NCBI GenBank assembly: GCA_004172865.1
Contig: SEBV01000006.1
Coordinates: 186,001 to 250,000 of the forward strand
Origin: Gammaproteobacteria bacterium
GTDB taxonomy: Bacteria > Pseudomonadota > Gammaproteobacteria > Pseudomonadales > Cellvibrionaceae
Reading direction: 5' to 3'
DNA length: 64,000 nucleotides
Part shown: positions 9,541 to 19,683 of the stretch, piece after piece
Numbering within the stretch: position 1 is the stretch's first letter
Layout: the number at the start of each line of letters is the position of its first letter
Notes under the pieces: generated by a model
What the model was told of the DNA's origin: nothing
Database searches by the model: none
The model's input: only the letters and a program-made list of their open reading frames with translations
Made by a program: the position numbers and the translations under genes

Positions 9541-9568
9541 TAAAAAAGGCGCGATAAATCGCGCCTTT
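9541..9568 (-). terminator. Intrinsic terminator of the 9.6-kb chemoreceptor gene
   Basis: Perfect 11-base arms at 9545-9555 and 9558-9568 form a G+C-rich stem. On the minus strand they are followed by a long T-rich run (TTTTTTATTTTT), 22 bases after the chemoreceptor stop. The stem core is nearly identical to that of the groEL terminator at 34358-34377. Confidence 0.85.
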
Positions 9569-9590
9569 AGAGATCAATTATCAACTTTCA

Positions 9591-11351
9591 TCAAAGCTTA
9601 AAAGTAGACACCTTTTCGTTCAATGCGCTTGAGTGATCTTGCAATACTTTTGCACGCGCTTCGCCTTGATGCGCATCTTCCGCAGAGCTGTCGGCGACAC
9701 GTTTTATCGCCGTCATATTGCGCAGCACTTCTTTCATCACCTGGCTTTGTTCTTCTGCAGCGGTTGCAATTTGTGACGCCATATTGCTGATGACACCGAC
9801 CGCATCATTAATATTGTTCAGTGAACGCGATGCATTATCTGCATTGCTAACACTACCCGTCGCCAGCGCGCGACTGTCATCCATAATGGCTACCGCATGT
9901 TGAGCGGTGCCCTGGAGCGATGTGATCATCGCCTGAATTTCGCCGGTGCTGGCGTGGGTGCGCTGGGAAAGTACGCGAACTTCATCAGCTACTACCGCAA
10001 ATCCCCGGCCCTGTTCACCGGCGCGCGCCGCTTCAATTGCTGCGTTTAGTGCTAATAAATTAGTTTGTTCTGCAATGCCTTGAATAGTTGCCAAAATTCC
10101 GTTGATGTCCTGCGCATGCTTGTTGAGATTAGAGATGACGCTGCCAGCTTGCTCAACTTTGTTGGCCAAGACCACGATGGAGTCGCGGGTTTTATCGACC
10201 TGATTTTTACCTTCTTCAGCACTACTCACCGATTCATCTACCGATGTCGCCGTGCGCTCCGCGTGACGAGAAATCTCATGGGTAGCGTTGGTCATCTCAT
10301 CCATAGATTGCGCGACCATACTTATTTGCTCCTGCTGCTGACCCAATTCTTTTACCGAACTGTAAGCCCTATCCGCCATAGAGCGAGCGTTGTCTTGTAG
10401 GTCTGTGGCCTGGTTGCGGATGTGCATGACAAGATCACTCATATGATCCACAAACCGATTGAAGTTGGCGGCCAATTTACCCACTTCATCTGATGAGGTA
10501 ACAGGTAAACGCCGGGATAAATCGCCGCCGCCAGACGCAATATCCGACAAGCGATCCAACACCAGAATCAATATCAAATCAGAGTTTGGAATGGCGCTGG
10601 CAAACACCTGCTTGGAGCGGCCATCCACTTTAACCAAATGCAGCTCGTCTTTTTTCGCCAACAATTTATCCACATAACTGGTAGTTAATTCAGGAGCCAC
10701 CAGCGTGACCGACTTGTTAAGAAGCTTATCGTCAGCATGGGCAAACACAGTTCCCTTGCGAGTGGCGATGAACATATAACCTTGGCCGGGCAGCGAAATA
10801 TCGCGTAACTGCTGCACTATATTGTCGATAACCACATCAATACCAATCACGCCTTTTACGCTGCCATCGCTATTAATAATCGCGCGGCCAAGCGACACGA
10901 CTGATTTGCCTGTCGCCGACGCAACCGAAGGATTATCAATAAAGGTTTTTTTCTGGTCAGCCATGGCATTGATGTACCACGACCATTTACGCGGATCATC
11001 ATTTCCAGGCGCCATTACCAGATTATTTGCATTGACTAATTTGCCATCGGCAAAGGCCAAAAACGCGTTATCTACATCGGCTGCGATTTTCAGCTGTACA
11101 AGATGGCGGTTGTAATTCGAGTCATCAGAATTCGCGGGAAAGCTTTCTAAAGATTTACCTTTCAACGCAAACCAGTCACTCACATATTTTGTGAAGGTCG
11201 CAGAAATACCTTCAACTTGATGGGCGATATTTACTTCCGTTGCCTTCATGGCGGAAGAATAGGAAAGATAGGCGACGGCACAGCCGACCAAAACCAGCGA
11301 AACGCCCACCGACGTACTTATTTTTTTTCTCAACGACCATTGCGCAAACAT
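9591..11351 (-). CDS. Methyl-accepting chemotaxis protein lacking TM2
   Basis: This is a chemoreceptor of about 586 residues. It has an N-terminal membrane helix, then a periplasmic dCache-type ligand domain ([69 protein letters not shown]). The family normally continues into a second membrane helix and HAMP domain. Here LILILVLDR joins directly to [16 protein letters not shown], the second half of HAMP, so about 50 residues including TM2 are missing near position 10550 without a frameshift. The methyl-accepting signalling domain is intact ([32 protein letters not shown]). The ATG at 11351 has GGAGG before it; a GTG at 11411 is the longer option. It lacks the C-terminal W-x-x-F tether and lies away from the che cluster. 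Confidence 0.88.
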   Translation of the reverse strand: MFAQWSLRKKISTSVGVSLVLVGCAVAYLSYSSAMKATEVNIAHQVEGISATFTKYVSDWFALKGKSLESFPANSDDSNYNRHLVQLKIAADVDNAFLAFADGKLVNANNLVMAPGNDDPRKWSWYINAMADQKKTFIDNPSVASATGKSVVSLGRAIINSDGSVKGVIGIDVVIDNIVQQLRDISLPGQGYMFIATRKGTVFAHADDKLLNKSVTLVAPELTTSYVDKLLAKKDELHLVKVDGRSKQVFASAIPNSDLILILVLDRLSDIASGGGDLSRRLPVTSSDEVGKLAANFNRFVDHMSDLVMHIRNQATDLQDNARSMADRAYSSVKELGQQQEQISMVAQSMDEMTNATHEISRHAERTATSVDESVSSAEEGKNQVDKTRDSIVVLANKVEQAGSVISNLNKHAQDINGILATIQGIAEQTNLLALNAAIEAARAGEQGRGFAVVADEVRVLSQRTHASTGEIQAMITSLQGTAQHAVAIMDDSRALATGSVSNADNASRSLNNINDAVGVISNMASQIATAAEEQSQVMKEVLRNMTAIKRVADSSAEDAHQGEARAKVLQDHSSALNEKVSTFKL

Positions 11352-11500
11352 GGGCCCTCCAGGTGTTCTTGCACCTTTAGATTTATCTGTATGGTTTTTT
11401 ATGAAGCTCACTAATCAGCGTAACCGAACAGCCTTAGTGAGACAGACACCAGCGTGTCGCCTCAAGTATGGTCGACAATTACGCAATAGCAAGTAACCGG

Positions 11501-12976
11501 TTACAGGGCCTCTGCGTAAGCGATCAGCTCGTGAAGGATATGTTTTTGCGGCTCTGTGGTAGTGTCGAGTTGCAGCAACTGGTTAACGCGATAATGTAGA
11601 TCGACGGCGAGCACACTGGCCCCCGCGCTGGAATCCGTATGGCGTAAATGACAAAATGCGCTCCATTGCTGTTGCTCGGCGGATGTCAACGTGTGCGGAA
11701 AATTGCGGGCGCGGTAGCGAAACAGCAATTCATCCAACCGTGCATCCGTAAAATCAAAACTTTTACTGGCAAGTTGCTCGGGCGAGGCACGGCGAACTTG
11801 CGCCATAAGCTTTTTATCCGCGTCATCAAAAAATCCGCTGTAAAGCATTTGGTCGGGGTCAGTTTTTTCGATGAAGCCAATTTCGCTGTAAAGCTCGTAC
11901 AATTTTTCCTGCAAAGCTTCCTGTTCAATTAATGAAAGATTGCGGAGCTGCTGCCAGTGCTGCTCCAGCACGTTGCGATCAATCTTAAGTCGCTGTGCAG
12001 TGGCATCATCCAACATATTGGGTGGCAGTAACATTGGCGATTTATTGAGATGGATTTCCTTCAAAGCCACCCGCTCTATTCCCGCGGGCAAATCTTCGCT
12101 GCGAGTAAATAATCGCTCACGTAAATCATCTGCAGATAAGGTCAATAAATCGCGCGGATTAAAGGCGAGGTTGTAAGCAATCACCGAATTTTTATTGGTG
12201 GGATGAATCGCCAGCGGCAATACCAAAGTCGCGTTGCCGTTTTCGCCCGCAAACCGCGACGATATATGCAGCAAAGGTTTGTGGCCGGGGATATCAATCA
12301 AACTATTAACAAAGCGTTTATCACGTAAACGATAGGCGTAATCGAAGAGTTTGGGCTGGTGGGTTTTAATGAGCTTGGCCATGCCGATAGTGGCGTACAC
12401 ATCCGACAACGCATCGTGCGCGGCCTCGTGGTTCAGGTTATTGGCAGCGGTGAGTTTTTCCAATTTGAAGCAGGGTTTGCCATCTTCATAATTGGGCCAA
12501 TTGATGCCCTCCGGCCGCAGTGCGCGGGTGGTACGCACTACATCAATAATGTCCCAGCGCGAATTGCCGTTGCGCCACTCACGTTCATAGGAATCGTAGA
12601 AGTTGCGATAAAGCATAAAGCGCGTAACTTCATCGTCAAAGCGAATGGAGTTGTAACCTACGCCACACGTCCCCGGTTGGCTGAGTTCGGCGTGAACTTT
12701 GGCGGCAAATTGGTATTCCGGCAAACCTTTTGCTAGAGCAACCTGAGGCGTTAAGCCAGTGATCAGGCAGGCATCTGGTTTAGGCAAAGTATCTGGCGCT
12801 GGCTTGCAGTAGATCATCAGCGGTTCGCCGACAATATTCAGGTTTTCGTCGGTACGCACACCAGCAAACTGCGAGGGACGATCCTGCGCAGGCACTTCGC
12901 CCCAGGTTTCGTAGTCGTGCCAATAAAGAGTGTTTGTTACTTTGTTGGAAACGTGGGCTATTACTGGCTCGGTCAT
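11501..12976 (-). CDS. sbcB: Exodeoxyribonuclease I
   Basis: ExoI degrades single-stranded DNA 3' to 5' and acts in recombination and mismatch repair. The 491-residue product opens with the DEDD exonuclease motif (LYWHDYETWGEVPAQDRPSQFAG), carries GYNSIRFDDEVTRFMLYRNFYD, and has HDALSDVYATIGMAKLI for the third motif, followed by the SH3-like and C-terminal helical regions of SbcB. The ATG at 12976 is chosen because AAGGA precedes it; the longer frame adds seven unlikely residues. It is a single gene, diverging from the carbonic anhydrase gene. Confidence 0.95.
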   Translation of the reverse strand: MTEPVIAHVSNKVTNTLYWHDYETWGEVPAQDRPSQFAGVRTDENLNIVGEPLMIYCKPAPDTLPKPDACLITGLTPQVALAKGLPEYQFAAKVHAELSQPGTCGVGYNSIRFDDEVTRFMLYRNFYDSYEREWRNGNSRWDIIDVVRTTRALRPEGINWPNYEDGKPCFKLEKLTAANNLNHEAAHDALSDVYATIGMAKLIKTHQPKLFDYAYRLRDKRFVNSLIDIPGHKPLLHISSRFAGENGNATLVLPLAIHPTNKNSVIAYNLAFNPRDLLTLSADDLRERLFTRSEDLPAGIERVALKEIHLNKSPMLLPPNMLDDATAQRLKIDRNVLEQHWQQLRNLSLIEQEALQEKLYELYSEIGFIEKTDPDQMLYSGFFDDADKKLMAQVRRASPEQLASKSFDFTDARLDELLFRYRARNFPHTLTSAEQQQWSAFCHLRHTDSSAGASVLAVDLHYRVNQLLQLDTTTEPQKHILHELIAYAEAL

Positions 12977-13096
12977 TATTTTTCCTTGTAAAAACAAAGT
13001 GTTTGCTCGAATCGCTCGGCGTAATTTAACACTTAATAACGACTTTCCCCTATACTGCCGACACTTTTCTATGACTTAAATTATTGGAAAAAGCTT

Positions 13097-13726
13097 ATGA
13101 GTGATGTTGAAAGCCTCTTCGCCAACAATGTTCAGTGGGCCGAAGAAATTAAAGAAAAAGACCCCGAATATTTCTCTACCCTCGCTAAACAGCAAAGCCC
13201 CGAATACTTGTGGATCGGTTGTTCTGACAGCCGAGTGCCCGCAAATCAATTGCTGAATTTGGCTCCCGGTGAGCTATTCGTGCACCGTAATGTTGCCAAC
13301 CTTGTTATCCATACCGACCTCAACTGTTTGACGGTACTCAACTATGCCGTTGAGTTTTTGAAAGTTAAGCATGTGATGGTTACCGGTCATTATGGCTGTG
13401 GCGGTGTAAAAGCAGCTATGGAAAATAACAAACTCGGTTTAATCGATTATTGGTTGAGGAATATTCGCGATGTTTATTTCGCCAACCAGTCTGAATTGGA
13501 TGCATTACTCGACGAAACCGAGCGCCTGCGTCGCCTCTGTGAACTCAACGTTCTGCAACAAGTAGACAACGTAGCGCGCTGCAATATTGTTCAAAATGCA
13601 TGGGCGCGTGGACAGGAATTAAGTATCCACGGTTGGGCTTACGATATTCACGACGGCATCCTACACAAATTGCGCGAGCCGATAGATTCTATCGATCAAA
13701 TTCCCGAGCAATATCGCCTCTACTAA
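13097..13726 (+). CDS. can: Beta-class carbonic anhydrase
   Basis: This enzyme interconverts CO2 and bicarbonate in the cytoplasm. The 209-residue protein shows the zinc-site motif CSDSRVPANQL and the second motif GHYGCGGVKAA, giving the Cys-Asp-His-Cys set of the beta class, plus HRNVANLV. The length and the C-terminal GWAYDIHDGIL segment fit the Can/CynT subgroup. It is monocistronic, diverging from sbcB with a 120-base gap. Confidence 0.95.
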   Translation: MSDVESLFANNVQWAEEIKEKDPEYFSTLAKQQSPEYLWIGCSDSRVPANQLLNLAPGELFVHRNVANLVIHTDLNCLTVLNYAVEFLKVKHVMVTGHYGCGGVKAAMENNKLGLIDYWLRNIRDVYFANQSELDALLDETERLRRLCELNVLQQVDNVARCNIVQNAWARGQELSIHGWAYDIHDGILHKLREPIDSIDQIPEQYRLY

Positions 13727-13940
13727 GCACAACTTTTTCCGCAAAAAAACACCGCAAGTATTTTTTCAGCAAGGATGCTGAGCACATATCATCTGCTAAA
13801 TCCTGGTCTATACTTCTGCAATATCTCGGCTAAATTCGTCAGCCGTTTCAATAGCATCCCGATGCATATCATCACAGCAGCCAGAAACACTGATCAGCGA
13901 TCTGCATCAATTACTTTCATTAGGATTTTATTAAGCGCAA

Positions 13941-16205
13941 ATGGCTACAGCAAATCCCGATAATTTTATACCCGTTAAACAATCATCGTTGATTGAAGAA
14001 CGGGTAATTACGCTTTATCGCGGAATCCCCTTGTCCGTTGGCGTGACTTTAATACTGGAACTGCTGCTGAGTTTTTCGCAGTGGGAAATCATAGGCCGCG
14101 GCGACCTTATCCTCTGGAATATTTTAATGATGTGCGCAATCGTTCTGCGTACCGTTAATTGGTTTTTTTGGCGCAATACTCACAGCAATTTAAGCGCGCG
14201 TTACTGGCTAACGAGTTTTCGTTTCGGCGCCTTGCTCGCTGGCGCTATGTGGGGCAGCGCTTCTTATTTTATGTTCGCAAGTTTCAATCCCACCTATCAG
14301 GCGTTGCTCGCGTTTACGCTTGCCGGTGTCGCTAGCGGTTCGCTCGTCACTTTAGCTATCGATAAAATATCTGCGGTTGGTTTTGTGACTCTAGCGATAG
14401 TGCCGCTCAGTGTACGGCTGCATGCAGAACACGGGCAAATCGCGATGTCGATGAGTGTCATGGTCGCCTTATTTATTACTTTTGTGCTGACGGCGTCGGC
14501 GCGTGCGCGCAAACAACTGGAAGATACCTTCTCACAAAATTCGCGCCTGATTGAATGGGGCAATGAACGTCTGCAACAACAGCCAATAAGCAAAGCCATA
14601 AGCCAGGCACAAACATTATTTATTGCGGACGATGGTGAGAACAAAGCCTTCGAACATTTATTGCAAAGCACCTTAGATTTAACCGCAAGCCCATTTGGTT
14701 TTATTGCCGAAGTGCATTACAGTGATGAAAAAAAGCCTTACTTAAATATGGTCGCCCTCACGAATATCGCATGGGACAAAGCCAGCAAAGCTGCCTACGC
14801 CGACTTTAAAACTCACGGTATGAAATTCACTAATCTCAATACCCTATTCGGCGCCGCGCTTACCAGCGGAAAACCTATTATTAGCAACAACCCCGCTACT
14901 GATATGCGCGCTGGCGGAACCCCTAAAGGTCACCCACCAATCACCTCTTTTATCGGCATCCCTATTTACAACAATACCAAGCAAGTCGCCATGCTCGCTT
15001 TAGCCAATAAAGAGCGCGGCTATACCGAAAACCATATTGAATCGCTTCAGCCCATTACTAATTTAATTGTGCAATTTCTTATTGCCACTGCACATCGACG
15101 TCAACACATCGTTGACAAAGAAAATATCAAGCAGCAAGCGCGCCATACTCAGGCAATATTGGATGGTGCTTTTGACGGAATTATCACGCTCAACGAGCAA
15201 GAAATAATTACCAGCTTTAACCACGCTGCCGAAGTGATTTTTGGATATAGCGCAGACCAAATTATTGGCAATAGTGTGCGGAAATTGATATCGCCCAAAA
15301 GCTATCCTGAACAAAATCTTGCGAAAGAAATTTCAAATACAGGAGAAACTGACCAAGCACCAAAAGATATTTTAGGTATCGGGCAGGATCTTATCGGCGT
15401 CCGTAAAAATGGCAAAGAATTTGAAATGGAGTTAGCGCTGTCAACAATTACTAACGATGGAAAGCTGGCTTATGTAGGTGTGATTCGCGACATCAATGAT
15501 CGCAAACATACTGACAAATTAAAGAACGAATTTATTGCAACCGTAAGCCATGAATTGCGTACTCCACTCACATCTATATCCGCTTCGCTTGCTATCATCG
15601 AGAGTGGAACCTTGGGCGCACTGCCAGAGAAAATAAGCAACCTGATTCACATCGCCAAACAAAATGCGATGCGCCTGCAAAATCTTATTAATGATTTACT
15701 GGATATGGACAAGCTCTTGTCCAATAAAATTGATTTTGAATTTAAAAAGTTTGACGCACTTGCAATGGTCGAAAAGACCATCAAGGAAAATAATTACATC
15801 GCCGAAAAGCATCATATTAAATTCCAAATTGGCAGCGCTGAAAATAATTGCTACATACTGGCGGATGAAGTGCGCACGCAACAAGTGCTGACTAATTTAT
15901 TTTCCAATGCCGCGAAATTTTCCAGCGCACATTCTACTGTGGACATCTCCATCACCAGTAATGATAAATATATTAAAATATTAGTTACTGATTACGGCAC
16001 CGGCATATCACCAGAATTTAAATCGGCTATTTTCGGCCGATTCTCACAAGCGGATAGTTCAAGCAAACGACAACGAGATGGCAGCGGAATTGGCCTTGCT
16101 ATCAGTAAAGAGCTTATTGAAAAAATGGGTGGGAAAATTGGGTTTAGCAGCAGCCTTGGTCTAGGCAGCTGTTTTTATTTTGAACTCCCCGTTGCAAATA
16201 ACTAA
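13941..16205 (+). CDS. Membrane sensor histidine kinase (GAF-PAS-HisKA-HATPase)
   Basis: This 754-residue kinase has about six hydrophobic helices (roughly 30-185) forming a MASE-like integral membrane sensor. It continues with a GAF domain (about 230-385), a PAS domain (about 400-520, DGIITLNEQEIITSFNHAAEVIFGYS), a HisKA dimerisation domain with the phosphorylatable H537 in FIATVSHELRTPLTSI, and a HATPase domain with NLFSNAAKFS, DYGTGI and DGSGIGLAIS. It lacks a receiver of its own. The next gene, 23 bases downstream, carries an Hpt and two receivers and is a likely phosphorelay partner (inference from adjacency). Confidence 0.9.
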   Translation: MATANPDNFIPVKQSSLIEERVITLYRGIPLSVGVTLILELLLSFSQWEIIGRGDLILWNILMMCAIVLRTVNWFFWRNTHSNLSARYWLTSFRFGALLAGAMWGSASYFMFASFNPTYQALLAFTLAGVASGSLVTLAIDKISAVGFVTLAIVPLSVRLHAEHGQIAMSMSVMVALFITFVLTASARARKQLEDTFSQNSRLIEWGNERLQQQPISKAISQAQTLFIADDGENKAFEHLLQSTLDLTASPFGFIAEVHYSDEKKPYLNMVALTNIAWDKASKAAYADFKTHGMKFTNLNTLFGAALTSGKPIISNNPATDMRAGGTPKGHPPITSFIGIPIYNNTKQVAMLALANKERGYTENHIESLQPITNLIVQFLIATAHRRQHIVDKENIKQQARHTQAILDGAFDGIITLNEQEIITSFNHAAEVIFGYSADQIIGNSVRKLISPKSYPEQNLAKEISNTGETDQAPKDILGIGQDLIGVRKNGKEFEMELALSTITNDGKLAYVGVIRDINDRKHTDKLKNEFIATVSHELRTPLTSISASLAIIESGTLGALPEKISNLIHIAKQNAMRLQNLINDLLDMDKLLSNKIDFEFKKFDALAMVEKTIKENNYIAEKHHIKFQIGSAENNCYILADEVRTQQVLTNLFSNAAKFSSAHSTVDISITSNDKYIKILVTDYGTGISPEFKSAIFGRFSQADSSSKRQRDGSGIGLAISKELIEKMGGKIGFSSSLGLGSCFYFELPVANN

Positions 16206-16228
16206 TACTAAATACGCAGAAACCTATT

Positions 16229-17926
16229 ATGACTTCCAATAAAAGTAGTTTTGAATTACATCTGGAAAAGTTAAAGCTCGAATATAAGGGTCAGCTTGCC
16301 CAAAAAGTGGGTAGCATCGAAAAAGATTGGCAAGCCCTTGGTAGTAACTGGCAAGTAGAACTCATCAAGACCTTACACAGAAATGTGCACAGCATGGTGG
16401 GCAGCAGCGGCACCTTCGGATTTTCTGCCATTAGTAAATCAGCGCGCGAACTTGAAGACTTACTCAAACCATTGCTTGAACAAACCGATGAAGCTTATAA
16501 ACCAGATGAAGAAATTACCCTAAATGCAGATCTTATTATTAAACATTTATTCGATTTAGTCGCGCTGGAACTTAATCCGGTAAAAGATGTGTCCATCCAC
16601 AAGTCTTCGGAATTTAGTGAACTGGGCAAGCAATTGTCGCAACCGCAATTGGCAACAGTTGCGCAAGACATTCTTATTTATTATTTGGATAGCGAAACTA
16701 CAGCGCCCGAATTATTGCTGCAAAACTTAATGAGCTACGGGTTCAAATCAAAACATTTTCGTAGTGTGGATCAACTACTAGCAGCCATAGAACACAAACA
16801 GCCAAGTTTAATTATCATAGATTTAAGTATGCAGGACGATAGTCTCGATTATATTTTCGAGCGAGCAAACAAATTCGTTCAAAAAAATATCAAGGTGTTT
16901 ATATTTTCTGGCAAAGATGATTTCAACAGTCGCCTGCGTGCAGTTCGCTCCGGCATTCATTCTTATGTAACTAAACCGGCCGATATTCCCGCATTGGTTG
17001 GCATGATTCGCAATCATTTAAATTTAAATATCAATAAACCCACGCACATTTTAATTGTGGATGATCAGGAATCTGTAGCCGAGTTTTATGCAACAATTCT
17101 TCAGCAAGCAGGAATGAAAGTCACAATAGAAACAAACCCGAACGAAGTATTGCCCATAATGCAAGCCTACACGCCGGATCTATTACTACTGGATTTAAAT
17201 ATGCCAGTGGTTAATGGCGACGAATTAGCAGCAGTAATTCGTCAAATTGAACAGTATCAAAGCACGCCTATTTTATTTATTTCGGGCAATGCCCATCCCG
17301 ATAAAAAAACTGACTTGCTGGAAATTGGTTCAGATGATTTATTATCAAAAGGTATGGCACCAGAAGAATTAGTCCGTAATGTTAAAAGCCGTGTAGATCG
17401 CGCAAAAATTCTTACCGCAATGATGTACCAGGACAGCCTCACCGGCTTACTAAACCACGCCCAAATTCAATTGGCCGCTGAGCGTGTGTTTATGCATTAC
17501 AAACGCCAAAACTCTACCTTTACAGTTGCGATGATTGATATAGATAAATTCAAACAAGTAAATGACACTCATGGTCATTTGGGTGGCGACCGTGTAATTA
17601 AAGCACTCGCACAATTACTCCAACAGCGTATGCGAGTTACTGACTATATAGGGCGTTTTGGTGGAGAAGAATTTTTAATCATCATGCCGGATATGAATAT
17701 TAGCGATGCAGGAAATTTGTTGAACAACCTGAGAAAATCGTTTGCGTTAATTAAATTTAAAGAAAATAACGTGTCATTCAATGTGACTTTTAGCGCAGGC
17801 ATTGCGGTTAATACGAATATGAATAATTTTATAGAACAAATCAAAAATGCCGATGAAGCTTTATACAAAGCTAAAAAACGCGGCAGAAATACTGTCTGTA
17901 CAAATATGGCAGGAGACGAAAACTGA
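16229..17926 (+). CDS. Hpt-REC-REC-GGDEF diguanylate cyclase
   Basis: This 565-residue response regulator probably makes cyclic-di-GMP. It has an N-terminal Hpt domain with H54 in VHSMVGSSGTFGF. A first receiver-like domain (about 146-262) has D198 but lacks the usual N-terminal acidic pair. A complete second receiver (about 272-390) has D278/D279, D322 and the K in DDLLSKG. The C-terminal GGDEF domain (about 400-565) has an intact GGEEF at 478-482 and a product-inhibition I-site R469-V-T-D472 five residues before it. It pairs with the upstream kinase. Its stop lies two bases from that of the convergent cheB. Confidence 0.92.
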   Translation: MTSNKSSFELHLEKLKLEYKGQLAQKVGSIEKDWQALGSNWQVELIKTLHRNVHSMVGSSGTFGFSAISKSARELEDLLKPLLEQTDEAYKPDEEITLNADLIIKHLFDLVALELNPVKDVSIHKSSEFSELGKQLSQPQLATVAQDILIYYLDSETTAPELLLQNLMSYGFKSKHFRSVDQLLAAIEHKQPSLIIIDLSMQDDSLDYIFERANKFVQKNIKVFIFSGKDDFNSRLRAVRSGIHSYVTKPADIPALVGMIRNHLNLNINKPTHILIVDDQESVAEFYATILQQAGMKVTIETNPNEVLPIMQAYTPDLLLLDLNMPVVNGDELAAVIRQIEQYQSTPILFISGNAHPDKKTDLLEIGSDDLLSKGMAPEELVRNVKSRVDRAKILTAMMYQDSLTGLLNHAQIQLAAERVFMHYKRQNSTFTVAMIDIDKFKQVNDTHGHLGGDRVIKALAQLLQQRMRVTDYIGRFGGEEFLIIMPDMNISDAGNLLNNLRKSFALIKFKENNVSFNVTFSAGIAVNTNMNNFIEQIKNADEALYKAKKRGRNTVCTNMAGDEN

Positions 17927-17928
17927 AA

Positions 17929-18996
17929 CTACAAACGGTTACCACTGCCCATGGTTTTTAATTTTTCTAAAATAGCTTCACCCATTTTAGAAAGCACCAC
18001 AACTTTATCAACGCCACCAACCGTTACTGCCTCTTTAGGCATACCGTAAACCACGCAACTCTGCTCATCTTGCGCAAAGGTGTAACCACCGTTGTCGCGA
18101 ATATCCAACATTCCTTTTGCGCCATCTTTTCCCATGCCCGTTAACAAAACGCCGATGACATTTTTTCCGGCGGCGGCCGCAACAGATTCCATCATAACGT
18201 CTACCGCCGGGCGGTGACGATGAACAGGTTCAGCATCAGAAAGTTTAAGTACATAGTCAGCACCGGAACGTTGAACGCGCAAATGAAAACCGCCGGGCGC
18301 TAAATACGCATGACCAGGCAATACACGCTCGCCGCCTTTCGCTTCTGAAACATATAATTTGGTTAATTTATTTAAACGCTCTGCAAAAGTTTGGGTGAAG
18401 CCCGCAGGCATGTGTTGAGTCATTACTATTCCCGGAACAGCCGCAGGCAATTGCATGAGCACATCTTTTATAGCTTCAGTGCCACCAGTGGATGCTCCAA
18501 TAGCAATAATTTTTTCAGTGCCGGATAAACGCGTGCTCACTATTTTCTGATCCGATGACACTGTTTCACGTGCGGTTCTTTTAGCCAACGGTTTTACTTT
18601 CACGCGCGCAGCCGCTTCAAGCTTTTCCAAAATCAATTCGCTGTATTCCCGTATGCCTTCGGCGATACCCAGTTTAGGTTTAGGAATAAAATCCACAGCG
18701 CCCAACTCAAGCGCTTGTAACGTCGCTTCTGCTCCGGCTTCAGTTAATGTAGATATCATCACCACTGGTGTGGGCCGAGCGACCATTAATTTTTCAAGAA
18801 ACGTAAGACCATCCATGCGTGGCATTTCAATATCCAGCGTAACTACATCTGGCGAGAATTGTTTGACCATATCGCGCGCAACATAAGCGTCGGGCGCCGC
18901 ACCCACTAAACTAAAGCCTGGTGCATTCCGAATAATTTCAGAGAGCAGGCTTCGCACCAACGCCGAGTCATCCACTACCAATACTTTAATGGTCAC
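17929..18996 (-). CDS. cheB: Chemotaxis protein-glutamate methylesterase CheB
   Basis: CheB removes methyl groups from chemoreceptors when phosphorylated by CheA. The 355-residue protein has a receiver domain (D9/D10, phospho-acceptor D55 in VVTLDIEMPRMDG, K in DFIPKPK), a linker, and a methylesterase domain with catalytic S169 (GASTGGTEAI), the histidine motif TQHMPAGFT, and the aspartate region LLTGMGKDGAKGM. It is the last gene of the che cluster, convergent with the diguanylate cyclase gene. Confidence 0.96.
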   Translation of the reverse strand: MTIKVLVVDDSALVRSLLSEIIRNAPGFSLVGAAPDAYVARDMVKQFSPDVVTLDIEMPRMDGLTFLEKLMVARPTPVVMISTLTEAGAEATLQALELGAVDFIPKPKLGIAEGIREYSELILEKLEAAARVKVKPLAKRTARETVSSDQKIVSTRLSGTEKIIAIGASTGGTEAIKDVLMQLPAAVPGIVMTQHMPAGFTQTFAERLNKLTKLYVSEAKGGERVLPGHAYLAPGGFHLRVQRSGADYVLKLSDAEPVHRHRPAVDVMMESVAAAAGKNVIGVLLTGMGKDGAKGMLDIRDNGGYTFAQDEQSCVVYGMPKEAVTVGGVDKVVVLSKMGEAILEKLKTMGSGNRL

Positions 18997-19071
18997 CAGG
19001 TTTATCCTTTCTATAAATTAGTCAGTGAGGTAAATCAAAAATTCTTCAGGAAATATGTAACGAAAAATATT

Positions 19072-19683
19072 TCAAATAAATAAATCGACATCGCCACTTT
19101 TTGGTGTGTATTTAACGCGCATACGGTACTCGCTTTCACGGTCGAAAATAGTCGTGTTATGAACGGATTTTATTTTCCTGACCATAACTTTTCCGGTATC
19201 AGGAAAGAAATAAACTTTGCGAGGATACTCATCCAATAAATCCTGCGCAAAAATAGGAATGGATTCATTGTGAAGATAATCCAGTACAAACTCGGCATTG
19301 CGTTGGCCAACGTTGTTCGTAGTTAAACCGCGCAATACATTCCCGCCGCCAAAAACTTTTGCTTCCAAACGATTCTTACTTGCGCCGAGTTTCAACAAAT
19401 GATTGATAAGAATCTCCATAGCGTATACACCATAGCGTGCAGATTCGGTTAAAAGCCCGGATTCATTAGTACCGTCGTTGGGCAGTAAAAAATGATTCAT
19501 TCCGCCACAATGGGTTAATTTGTCGCGCAAGCAAACCGCGACGCAGGAACCCAAAACTGTAACAATTAATTTATCACCCGTGGTTACGTAATATTCACCA
19601 GGCAATATTTTTACAGCTTCCTTATCGAAATGGCGGTCGTAATAAGTATTGGGCGCGAGATGTTCATTGCTGTCAAAGTTCAT
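19072..19683 (-). CDS. cheD: Chemoreceptor glutamine deamidase CheD
   Basis: CheD deamidates glutamines on chemoreceptors. The product is about 203 residues with the catalytic cysteine in TVLGSCVAVCLRDK and the partner histidine in CGGMNHFLLP. KVFGGGNVLRG and GQRNAEFVLDYL, conserved in the family, follow. The frame opens earlier (19728), but the ATG at 19683 overlaps cheR by 11 bases and has a GGA eight bases before it. The overlap implies coupling with cheR. Confidence 0.94.
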   Translation of the reverse strand: MNFDSNEHLAPNTYYDRHFDKEAVKILPGEYYVTTGDKLIVTVLGSCVAVCLRDKLTHCGGMNHFLLPNDGTNESGLLTESARYGVYAMEILINHLLKLGASKNRLEAKVFGGGNVLRGLTTNNVGQRNAEFVLDYLHNESIPIFAQDLLDEYPRKVYFFPDTGKVMVRKIKSVHNTTIFDRESEYRMRVKYTPKSGDVDLFI

